Of a stretch of DNA of 64,000 nt, positions 35,021 to 42,985 are shown in pieces. The position numbers and the translations under genes were made by a program. The notes beneath the pieces were generated by a model. That model had not been told where the DNA came from and made no database searches. It was given only the letters and a program-made list of their open reading frames with translations. The stretch is from NCBI RefSeq assembly GCF_025685625.1, contig NZ_JAGSYI010000003.1:1-64000 (forward strand), in the 5' to 3' direction. This DNA comes from Acidicapsa acidisoli (GTDB taxonomy: Bacteria; Acidobacteriota; Terriglobia; Terriglobales; Acidobacteriaceae). The number at the start of each line of letters is the position of its first letter. The stretch's first letter is position 1.

Positions 35021-37906
35021 ATGGATTTCCCCAGCCGAAACAATCCGGACCGTATTATGCGAGTGGATTCTCGCGACGACGAAGGGGTTGTGTTTGGGAA
35101 CTACCGTATCTTTCCCGAACTCAAGATTCTTCTGAAGAACGGGAACAAAGTTGACCTTACCGCTCGCGCCTTCGATGTTCTGTGGGTACTGGTCAAAGCT
35201 CGCGGAGAAGTCGTAACCAAAGATGAACTGATCGAACAGGTTTGGGCTGGCTCCATCGTTGAAGAGAACAATCTTCAGACTCACATCTCGGCGATCCGAA
35301 GGGCGCTCAAACAAGACCGTAGTTTTATCTCCACGGATTTCGGACGAGGCTATCGACTGACGTTGCCCGCTCCAGCCAGAACGAATCTAATTCCAGCGAA
35401 GGAGAAGATCGAATCGCCGAACCTACCAAACCCACTTACTACGCTTTTGGGGCGGGACAGCGAATTGCGTGATCTCCAACAGCTAATCACCGCAAACCGG
35501 CTCACGACGATCACGGGACCCGGCGGAATCGGTAAGACACGCCTGGCTATTGAGGCCGCGCGGCGTCTCCAGCTTTCCTTCTCAGGAAGAGTTCATTTTG
35601 TAGAGATGGGCATGATTGGAGAGAGCGATAATATCTGGCCAGCCATAGCCAGAGCCCTCGGCATGGAAGCAACCAATATGGGCCTTACGGCCGAATCGCG
35701 TATCGCACTCCGGAACCAGCGTCTTCTACTCATCATCGATAACTGCGAACATCTCACCGAAGCTATCACCCGGGTGGTCGAGACCATTCTTCAGATCGGA
35801 GGGGAATTACATATTTGTATTACGAGCCAAGAGCCTTTTGGCGCCCAGGGGGAACAGATCTACCGGATACGCCCGCTGGCAGTTCCTCCGGCAGACGCTT
35901 CGACCATGGATGTGGTGCTGCCCCATGCGGCGGCTCAATTGTTTGTCGAGCGATCCCTGTCCTATACCCGTGATTCCCAGTTTGACGATGCTACGGCCCG
36001 CGAGATTGCCACGATCTGCCGCCAACTCGACGGGGTGCCACTGGCTCTCGAACTTGCAGCGGCACGGGTGCCGACCCTCGGCGTTCGCGGCATACTCGAT
36101 GGTTTGTCCGACAGGTTCAGGCTTCTGACCGCAGGCCAGCGCAGTGCGTTGCCCCGGCACAGAACACTAAGGGCGACTGTGGAGTGGAGTCACCGCCTTC
36201 TAGACGAGACTGAGCGTACACTCTTCCGCCGATTGGCGGTCTTTCCTGCCGGATTTACAGTGCAGGCGGCCCATTGCGTTAGCGGCCCGGACATTGAGGA
36301 TCAGTGGCAAATCATTGACCTGCTGGGAAACCTTGTTGGCAAATCGCTTCTTCATCTGGATGTGTCCGCCTCGGCGCCGCGCTATCGCTTTCTCGAAACA
36401 ATTCGCCTCTATGCGTTGGAAGAGCTTGCTGATAGTGGCGAAACAGACCTCACGGCCCGACGTCACGCTTCCTATTTTCAGAGGATCAGCGAGCAGGCCG
36501 TCATCGATTGGAAACGTCAAGCTACTGAGGATTGGCGCCAAGTCTACCGTGGATATGTCGATGATATGCGTGCCGCTCTCCAATGGGCCTTCTCCGAAAA
36601 CGGAGATCAAGAGATGGGGGTACGGACGCTACAGAATTCCATTCCGTTTTGGGTAGAGTTCTTTCTGCTCGACGAATGTCGTCGCTGGGTCTCCCTTGCC
36701 CTTGATAAGCATGGAGTCACAGAAACAACCGGCACGCGTGACGAAATGGCTTTGCGTGGGGCGCTCGGCAGATCACTGACTTGGGTGCGAGGCCCCGTGG
36801 CAGAAACGGGAGCTGCGTGGTCTCGGGCCTTGGAGCTCGCACAGGAACTCGGCGACACTGAGATTAAACTTCAGGCTCAATATGGCCTCTGGCTCTTCAG
36901 CTTACGAAGGGGCCATTACTCCGAGGCGCTGCGTTTCGCCACGGAGATGATGACGCTGGCCACAGAGGTAAAGGATGATGACGCATTCGCTACTGCGCAG
37001 CGGATCGCAGGAGTGTCCCGTCATTCCCTGGGCGGCCACGCAGAGGGGCGCACCCTTATTGAGAGGTCGCTCATGTGGTTTGAGCAGAATCGGCCGCAGT
37101 CGGCATTTCGATTCGGTCTCGATCAGCACGCGGCTGGCCTTGCGTTTCTTGCTCGCATCCAATGGGTTCAAGGCCATACAACCGATGCTGTCAAGACCGC
37201 TAATCTAGGGGTCGAACGCGCCGTCGCACTCGATCACGCCCCTACTCTATGTATCGCGTTAGCCGAGGGACTATGTATGGTATCCGCTTTGAACCAAGAC
37301 CTCGACTCACTGGCGACGGCAGCACAGACTCTAACTCATATGGCCTCCCTTCACGGCCTGCAATTTTGGAAAGCATATGGTGATCTCTTCGAGGTATGGG
37401 CGATGATACAGCACAAAGAGAAACCGGCGCCGGGGCGTTTCACCTCGGTCATACGAGTACTGAACGAAATGCAGTTCGACCTTTGGTACACGCCCTTTGT
37501 CGCTGACGTTCTTCGTTCGTGCGCATCACCAGTGGATTCGATAAGGACTTCGTTTCGTCCACCTGCGGACTGTGAGGACAACCACTGGGCGATGCCTGAG
37601 CTCCTCCGGATCGAAGCGGAGTTCGATTTAGAGCACAACGATGGACGGCTTAAATCGACAGTTGAACATCGCCTGGAAAGTGCGCTCGCGCTCGCTCACG
37701 AATGCGGTGCTCGCTCTTGGGAATTGAAAGTCGCTGCCACCCTCGCGCGTCTGTTGATCAGCGATAACCGCCGTGATAAAGCGCAGACCCTGCTCCGCAG
37801 CACGATTTCTTCCTTTCCCAGCGGCAACGAATCCCACGGCCTGCGAACGGCGAACGCCATCTTGAACGAATTACAGCATTTGCCATCACACGAACCGTCG
37901 GTATAA
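35021..37906 (+). CDS. Winged-helix / NB-type ATPase / TPR transcriptional regulator
   Basis: I start at the ATG at 35021 (GTAGGAG ten bases upstream), giving 961 residues; the frame is open back to 34742 only because it crosses the control element. Domains: an OmpR/CadC-type winged helix (about 12-110; LTARAFDVLWVLVKARGEVV, then NNLQTHISAIRRALKQ), an NB-ARC-like ATPase with Walker A (TGPGGIGKTRLA), Walker B (LLLIIDNCEHL) and a downstream LPLALELAAARV sensor motif, then a TPR-rich C-terminal half. Such regulators switch on ATP and a ligand or partner. Its position and the direct-repeat operators make it the best candidate regulator of the module. Confidence 0.88.
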   Translation: MDFPSRNNPDRIMRVDSRDDEGVVFGNYRIFPELKILLKNGNKVDLTARAFDVLWVLVKARGEVVTKDELIEQVWAGSIVEENNLQTHISAIRRALKQDRSFISTDFGRGYRLTLPAPARTNLIPAKEKIESPNLPNPLTTLLGRDSELRDLQQLITANRLTTITGPGGIGKTRLAIEAARRLQLSFSGRVHFVEMGMIGESDNIWPAIARALGMEATNMGLTAESRIALRNQRLLLIIDNCEHLTEAITRVVETILQIGGELHICITSQEPFGAQGEQIYRIRPLAVPPADASTMDVVLPHAAAQLFVERSLSYTRDSQFDDATAREIATICRQLDGVPLALELAAARVPTLGVRGILDGLSDRFRLLTAGQRSALPRHRTLRATVEWSHRLLDETERTLFRRLAVFPAGFTVQAAHCVSGPDIEDQWQIIDLLGNLVGKSLLHLDVSASAPRYRFLETIRLYALEELADSGETDLTARRHASYFQRISEQAVIDWKRQATEDWRQVYRGYVDDMRAALQWAFSENGDQEMGVRTLQNSIPFWVEFFLLDECRRWVSLALDKHGVTETTGTRDEMALRGALGRSLTWVRGPVAETGAAWSRALELAQELGDTEIKLQAQYGLWLFSLRRGHYSEALRFATEMMTLATEVKDDDAFATAQRIAGVSRHSLGGHAEGRTLIERSLMWFEQNRPQSAFRFGLDQHAAGLAFLARIQWVQGHTTDAVKTANLGVERAVALDHAPTLCIALAEGLCMVSALNQDLDSLATAAQTLTHMASLHGLQFWKAYGDLFEVWAMIQHKEKPAPGRFTSVIRVLNEMQFDLWYTPFVADVLRSCASPVDSIRTSFRPPADCEDNHWAMPELLRIEAEFDLEHNDGRLKSTVEHRLESALALAHECGARSWELKVAATLARLLISDNRRDKAQTLLRSTISSFPSGNESHGLRTANAILNELQHLPSHEPSV

Positions 37907-38041
37907 CTTCGTGAACGCTGGAGTGCGTTTCAAGCCCGCCGGGTGTCCCTCCTTGCGCGTCTCGTTGACCATCAACAACCACATTATCGTCTTCTTACGC
38001 CCAAATACGTATGCTCCGGCTTGAAGTGCTATAGGATTCAC

Positions 38042-38167
38042 TTAGCGGCGCATTCCAAAGCGACGTGCGAGTCGGGTAACCATAGGCGAGGGCAGGCAGG
38101 ATGCTCCTAAAACGAAAACTCCGATTAACGCTATAAAACCGCCCGCAACAAAGATAAGGATGTTCAT
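38042..38167 (-). CDS. 41-residue single-pass membrane peptide
   Basis: MNILIFVAGGFIALIGVFVL opens one membrane helix followed by a basic tail ending RLARRFGMRR. A GGAAAG ribosome binding site precedes the ATG at 38167. It lies downstream of the DUF1641 gene on the same strand, so it could be a small partner of the formate dehydrogenase. Found from the raw sequence; no family recognised. Confidence 0.5.
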   Translation of the reverse strand: MNILIFVAGGFIALIGVFVLGASCLPSPMVTRLARRFGMRR

Positions 38168-38346
38168 CAGCTTTCCTTCTCTGGCCCGATAGGCCTGATT
38201 GCTATATTACTTCCAGTCTGAAGGCGTTAACTCCAGCGAAGTCAAGCATCTCGTTCAGTCGAATATAGAACGGATGACCCGAACCCGCAGCTATACCCGT
38301 GTTTGCCACACACAAAGCCTCCCCCTGCTCCTTCGGCATCTGTCAC

Positions 38347-38802
38347 CTATTCAAGCTTCCGCGGTTTCGACTTCTCGAGTGCCTCGCCGAAGGCGGTTAG
38401 TAACCCCAGCCCGACCGCCATCGCGCTTCGCGCCTCCTTCGAAGTCACCTGCTTACCCATCGACAGCAGCGAGGGCGGCTCCTTGCTACCTGCCGCCAAC
38501 GCTGTGCTGATCTTGTCCGCATCGATAGAACCCAACATATTGACCATCATCAGCCCCAGCCGGGTGGCGGTAACCGCCTGTGGAGAGCTGATGATGCCCA
38601 CGGCATGATTCACAACGGCCTCGCCCGCCGTCAGAAGGCCGGTGAGCAGTTCCAGAATGCCCTTCTCATGGAGCTGCCGGAGCAGCTCATACGCCGCCAA
38701 GACCGCCTCGGCATGCTCCGCTGGAGCACCCTCGAGTTTCTTGATCAGGTCGACGCGCGCATCGACCGGTGTGAAATTCCTGAAATCAACTGCAGTTGCC
38801 AC
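38347..38802 (-). CDS. DUF1641 protein, partner of the formate dehydrogenase
   Basis: No ATG begins the conserved part; the GTG at 38802 with GAAAGG upstream gives 151 residues starting TAVDFRNFTPVDARVDLIKK after the initiator. The helix-rich sequence (LYELLRQLHEKG-like, then GLMMVNMLGSIDADKISTAL) is DUF1641, as in Bacillus YjgD/YrhD, encoded beside YjgC/YrhE and reported there as the subunit that links formate oxidation to menaquinone. The same pairing here supports a membrane-linked dehydrogenase. A frameshifted second dehydrogenase end lies just upstream. Confidence 0.8.
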   Translation of the reverse strand: MATAVDFRNFTPVDARVDLIKKLEGAPAEHAEAVLAAYELLRQLHEKGILELLTGLLTAGEAVVNHAVGIISSPQAVTATRLGLMMVNMLGSIDADKISTALAAGSKEPPSLLSMGKQVTSKEARSAMAVGLGLLTAFGEALEKSKPRKLE

Positions 38803-38824
38803 GGTAACGCCTTTCTTCTCTGTG

Positions 38825-39263
38825 CTACTGGATTTGAACGAGCTTCGGAGTACCCGGCACACGGAAGTCCTTCCGCGCCCACTTGCGCTCCATTTCGACA
38901 CCGTTCTGCGGCGTCAGCTTGCCCGGGTAGCGCGCGTTGATCGGCTAGAGCAGATTGCGCCCTTCTCCGAAAGCACTTCGATCTTGATCGCGGTCTCCTT
39001 GTACGCCGATGTATTCGTCGCGTTGTCCCGTGAGAACCGGTCAGGATATTGGTCGGCCCTCGGTCGGCGAGAACAGCACTAGGTACACCTGCTTGCCGAA
39101 CACCTGCTTGGTGACCAACACCTTGATCTTCAGCGATCCGTAACGGCTGGTGCTATGCACCCACCGACCCGACTGGAGATTCAGCTCCTGCGCCAGATCT
39201 TCCGAGATCTCGAGGTACCGCTCCGGTGCGTGCTCGCGGATACCAGGCGCTACATAAGGTCGG
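38825..39263 (-). pseudogene. Frameshifted second copy of the formate dehydrogenase C-terminus
   Basis: Three frames read in turn match the last ~135 residues of the intact enzyme: APERYLEISEDLAQELNLQS and GRWVHSTSRYGSLKIKVLV, then DNATNTSAYKETAIKIEVLS, then NGVEMERKWARKDFRVPGTP before a stop at 38825. A stop after NLL and at least two frameshifts break it. Nothing of the molybdenum-binding part remains. It lies between the DUF1641 gene and the intact enzyme, the trace of a tandem duplication or of an older replaced enzyme. Confidence 0.88.
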
Positions 39264-39335
39264 GGAGCCAGTTCTTGGAACAGGAGTTACGACAAATCTA
39301 CGTCGATATCGCCACGGATTCCGTCTCACTTCCAA

Positions 39336-42300
39336 TTACTTAAGCAGCTGGATGTTGACCAGCTTGGTTGTGCCGGGCAACTGATAGTCCTTCCGCTTCC
39401 ACTTGCGTTCAACCTCGACGCCCATCTGTGGCGTGGGTTTGGCGTTATAGCGGAAATTGAGAGGCATCAGCGGGTTGGAACCCTTGTCCTTAAGCAACTC
39501 CATCCTCACGGCTGTCTCTTTATAGGCAGGGGTGTTGGTGGCATCGTCGGCATGCGAACCGGTCAGCACATTGACCGGCCCCTCCCGCGAGAACAGCGGG
39601 ACGTAGATCTGATTCCCTTTCACGCGAGAGGTGACCAGAGCCTTGATTTTGATCGATCCGTACCGGCTGGTGATTCGGACCCAGCGGCCAGACTCGACAC
39701 CGCGTTCCTGGGCGAGCTCCGGAGAGATTTCGATGTAGCGCTCAGGAGTCTCTTCACGAATGCCGTTGACGCGATAAGTCATATTGCCTTCGTGGAAGTG
39801 CTCCAACTGGCGACCGTTATTCAGGAACAGATCAAATTCAGAGTCGGGCTGCTCGAAAGGTTCAGTGAAGATGACGGGATGGAACCTGGCCTTTTTGTCG
39901 GGGAAGGGGAAGCCATCCAGGTACAAGACAGGCTCATCGGTGCCGTCCGCAGCGACGGGCCACTGAAGGGTGTTGTAGTCTTCGAGGCGCGTGTAGCTTG
40001 CGCCCGCATGAATTGGGCTGAGGGTAGCCAGCTCGTCCATGATCTCGGAGGGGTGCAGGTAGTTCCAGTCGGCACCCATGCGGCGGGCGATTTCCTGGGT
40101 GATCTTCCAATCAGCGCGGGAGTCGCCGATCTCAGGCAAAGCCTGATAGAGGCGCTGGATGCGGCGTTCAGTGCTGGTGAAAGTGCCGTCCTTTTCGAGA
40201 GCCGGAGAGGCGGGCAGCACGACATCGGCATAACGGCATGTTTCGCTGAAGAAGATATCTTGCACGACCATGAAGTCGAGCCGCTCGAAGGCACCGGCGA
40301 CGTGGTTGGCATTGGAGTCGGCGGAGATCATATCTTCGCCGGCGATATACATGGCGCGTAGCTTGCCTTCGTAAGCGGCATCCACCATCTGGTGGTTATC
40401 CATTCCGCGCTCCGGCGGCAGAGTGACCCTCCAGCTCTTTTCAAACTTAGCGCGGACAGCGGGATCGTTGACCGCCTGATAGCCGGGGTAGTAGTTCGGC
40501 GCTGCGCCCATGTCGCCGGCGCCCTGTACGTTGTTATGGCCGCGGAGCGGGTATGCACCGCCGCCCCGGTGCATGTAGTTGCCGGTGGTCAGCAGGAAAT
40601 TGGAGATGGCGGTCGACACGTCAGAGCCGCGAATGTGCTGGGTAACGCCCATGGCCCAGCAGATGGCGATGGTCTCGGAGGCAGCCAGCTCCTGCGCGAG
40701 CTTCTCCAGGGTCTCGCGCGGAATTTCGCAGACCTTGGACGCGTACTCCATGGTGTAGGGCTCGAGGCTCTTCTTGTACTCCTCGATGTTATTGACCCAC
40801 TGATTGAGGAAGTCGAGCTTGGCATAGCCGTGGTCGAACATGTAGCGGCTCATGGCCGAGAGCCAGACGAGATCAGTTCCTGGGCGGGGACGGAAGTGGA
40901 GGTCGGCACGGCGGGCCAGTTCGTTTTCGCGCGGATCTGCGACGATCAGCTTGGAGCCGAAGAGCTTTTGGGCGCGCTTCATGCGGGCGGCCAGCACGGG
41001 ATGAGCCTCGGCGGAATTCGCGCCGACGATGACGATCGCCTTGGAGTACACGAGGTCCTCGAAGGAGCCGGAGTCGCCGCCGTGGCCAACGGTACGGAAG
41101 AGGCCGGTGGTGGCCGGAGACTGGCAGTAGCGGGAACAGTTATCGATATTCTGGGTGCCGATGACCTGTCGGCCGAACTTCTGCATTAGGAAGATCTCTT
41201 CGTTGGTGGTCTTCGAAGAGGCGATGACGGCGATGGAGTCAGGGCCGTACTGGGCTTTGATCTGGGAGAGCCTGGAGGAGACCAAGTCGAGGGCCTCTTC
41301 CCAGCTGGCTTCGCGGAAGCCGTCGCCTTCACGGATGAGGGGACTTTGGAGGCGCTCTTCGTGGTTGACGAAGTCCCAGCCAAACTTGCCCTTGACGCAG
41401 GTGGAGATCTCGTTAGCGTCGCCCTTTCCGGGAACGATCTTGAGTATCTTACGGTCCTTGGTCCAGACGTCATAGCTGCAGCCCACTGAGCAATAGGTGC
41501 AGACGGTCTTGGTCTTCTTGATGCGTGCTTCGCGCATGTGCGCTTCGGTTTCGGAGACTTTCATGATCGCGCCGTAGCCCATTTCGGGTTCGATCGCCTT
41601 GACGACGTCGATCATCTTGTTGAGAGCATTCTTGGGCATGCCGCTCATATAGCCGGCTTCACCGAGCATGGACTTTTCCATGAGGGCGTTGCAAGGACAT
41701 ACTGTGACGCACTGGCCGCAGGAGACACAACTGGAGCCGCCGATCTGCATACCGCCGTCCCAGAGGACTCGAGGCCGATCCAGTTCCCAGCCGATCGAGA
41801 GCGTTTCATTGACCTGAACGGTCTGACAGGCTTGGACGCACTGGCCGCAGAGAATGCACTCGCTGGGATCGTAGCGATAGAAGGGATTCGACATATCCAC
41901 TTCGTATGGCTTGGGGGTAAAGGGAGTCTCCTGGTGCTCAATGTTGAGCGCCATGGCCGTGTTGTGGACCCGGCAGTTCTCGTTGTTGTTATCGCAGACC
42001 GTACAGTAGAGCAGGTGGTTGCCGAGGATTGTGTCGAAGGCCTCGGCGCGCGCATCGGTGGCACGCTTGGATTCTGTGACCACCTTCATGCCAGCGGTGA
42101 CGTTCGTGCCGCAGGAGCGGACCAGCTTGCCGTCGACTTCGACCATGCAGGTGTCGCAGGTCTGGATGGGACCCATCAGAGGGGAATGGTAGCAGATGTG
42201 CGGAATTTCCCTCTCGCGAAGGACCGCTTCGACCAATAACTCGCCTTCGGTAGCGCGCAGATATTTTCCATCAACGGAGATCTCAACCTCTCTGGGCAGC

Positions 42301-42407
42301 TCGGAAGGAGCCGGCCGGAACGCCGAATACTTCTGCGCGGGGAACTTATGCTGACTGGATCCCTGCTGATCAGGTATGGATTGGTGTTTGACTTCTAGAA
42401 TGCTCAT
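39336..42407 (-). CDS. Formate dehydrogenase alpha subunit, YjgC/YrhE type
   Basis: The 1023-residue protein has a NuoG-like start: 2Fe-2S Cys72/84/87/99, a His-Cys cluster near 131-145 (CTVCDNNNENC), two 4Fe-4S ferredoxin motifs (Cys184/187/190/194 and Cys227/230/233/237), then the fourth cluster at Cys303/306/310/337 heading the Mo-bisMGD domain and the C-terminal guanine-dinucleotide domain. The Mo ligand is Cys428 (NCSRYCQSP), not selenocysteine, and is followed by Gln instead of the His usual in formate dehydrogenases; as far as I recall, the Bacillus YjgC group shares this. It oxidises formate to CO2, completing oxalate breakdown. GAGGA precedes the start. Electron acceptor: NAD or quinone via DUF1641. 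Confidence 0.9.
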   Translation of the reverse strand: MSILEVKHQSIPDQQGSSQHKFPAQKYSAFRPAPSELPREVEISVDGKYLRATEGELLVEAVLREREIPHICYHSPLMGPIQTCDTCMVEVDGKLVRSCGTNVTAGMKVVTESKRATDARAEAFDTILGNHLLYCTVCDNNNENCRVHNTAMALNIEHQETPFTPKPYEVDMSNPFYRYDPSECILCGQCVQACQTVQVNETLSIGWELDRPRVLWDGGMQIGGSSCVSCGQCVTVCPCNALMEKSMLGEAGYMSGMPKNALNKMIDVVKAIEPEMGYGAIMKVSETEAHMREARIKKTKTVCTYCSVGCSYDVWTKDRKILKIVPGKGDANEISTCVKGKFGWDFVNHEERLQSPLIREGDGFREASWEEALDLVSSRLSQIKAQYGPDSIAVIASSKTTNEEIFLMQKFGRQVIGTQNIDNCSRYCQSPATTGLFRTVGHGGDSGSFEDLVYSKAIVIVGANSAEAHPVLAARMKRAQKLFGSKLIVADPRENELARRADLHFRPRPGTDLVWLSAMSRYMFDHGYAKLDFLNQWVNNIEEYKKSLEPYTMEYASKVCEIPRETLEKLAQELAASETIAICWAMGVTQHIRGSDVSTAISNFLLTTGNYMHRGGGAYPLRGHNNVQGAGDMGAAPNYYPGYQAVNDPAVRAKFEKSWRVTLPPERGMDNHQMVDAAYEGKLRAMYIAGEDMISADSNANHVAGAFERLDFMVVQDIFFSETCRYADVVLPASPALEKDGTFTSTERRIQRLYQALPEIGDSRADWKITQEIARRMGADWNYLHPSEIMDELATLSPIHAGASYTRLEDYNTLQWPVAADGTDEPVLYLDGFPFPDKKARFHPVIFTEPFEQPDSEFDLFLNNGRQLEHFHEGNMTYRVNGIREETPERYIEISPELAQERGVESGRWVRITSRYGSIKIKALVTSRVKGNQIYVPLFSREGPVNVLTGSHADDATNTPAYKETAVRMELLKDKGSNPLMPLNFRYNAKPTPQMGVEVERKWKRKDYQLPGTTKLVNIQLLK

Positions 42408-42440
42408 AGGTTCCTCAATGATGGACCGGAGAACCAGTCC

Positions 42441-42551
42441 CTACTGCTTGTACAGATCACACGGACGGCGGACCGAAGCCGCGCGCAGTAAAGCTTTGCG
42501 CCGTAAGCTGTGATCACGAGAATAAGGGAAGGCTGTGCATGTTTGTGCCAT
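42441..42551 (-). pseudogene. N-terminal stump of a second MFS transporter
   Basis: The frame from ATG 42551 reads MAQTCTAFPYSRDHSLRRKA, then LLRAASV, and ends DLYKQ. It matches the start of the MFS protein at 30028 (MAQTYTDLTVSRDPSTQREA, then LLRILSA), including the same GGAGGAG ribosome binding site. The rest of the transporter is gone. The stump lies between control element copy C and the formate dehydrogenase start. Confidence 0.8.
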
Positions 42552-42559
42552 TGGCCTAA

Positions 42560-42680
42560 TTCTCCTCCCGTGACTCCACGATCTCGATCCTCTCATCTGG
42601 TGAATTTCAGAGTCTTTGGGCACGGAATTCAGGAGTCTGAAATTTGCTCAAATTTGCATCGCTCGCCCATTCTAAAGACA
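42560..42680 (-). promoter_or_regulatory. Shared control element, copy C (formate dehydrogenase)
   Basis: GAATTTCAGAGTCT (42602-42615) and GAATTCAGGAGTCT (42625-42638), 23 bases apart, follow ACTCCACGATCTCGATCCTC. Similarity to copy A continues on both sides through the MFS ribosome binding site and codons. It probably now drives the formate dehydrogenase from about 150-270 bases upstream. Confidence 0.7.
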
Positions 42681-42985
42681 TCATTAGAGTGCAGAAGCGG
42701 GTTTACCCCACTAGCGTAAATCGAGGAGACCTCATCCACGGCCCTATAAGAAAGCAGTGGGAAAGCGTAGGAGCGTCGAAGAGTATGTCACCGCCAGCTT
42801 AGGCTTTCGCATCCGTCGGGTACTTCCGCTGCGGCGCGGAATATCTGCCGAATGTCAGATTGTGGTCTGGAAACTGGAATGGCGCGGAGGAATGAGGAAT
42901 AAGGACGGAATTATATGATTCACGATTGCACCGATAAACTAGCAACAGCTACGTGGCTTTCTGCGCTGATCAATGGGCCTCGCTA
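42681..42985. other. Spacer without a supportable gene
   Basis: Between control element copy C and the stop codon of the sensor kinase I see no gene-like frame and no clear hairpin. Confidence 0.5.

Noticed and set aside
39552-42239. Three long plus-strand frames (269, 265 and 233 codons) opposite the formate dehydrogenase
   Set aside because: They are antisense shadows of a high-GC gene with full motif support on the other strand; none resembles a family or has a ribosome binding site.
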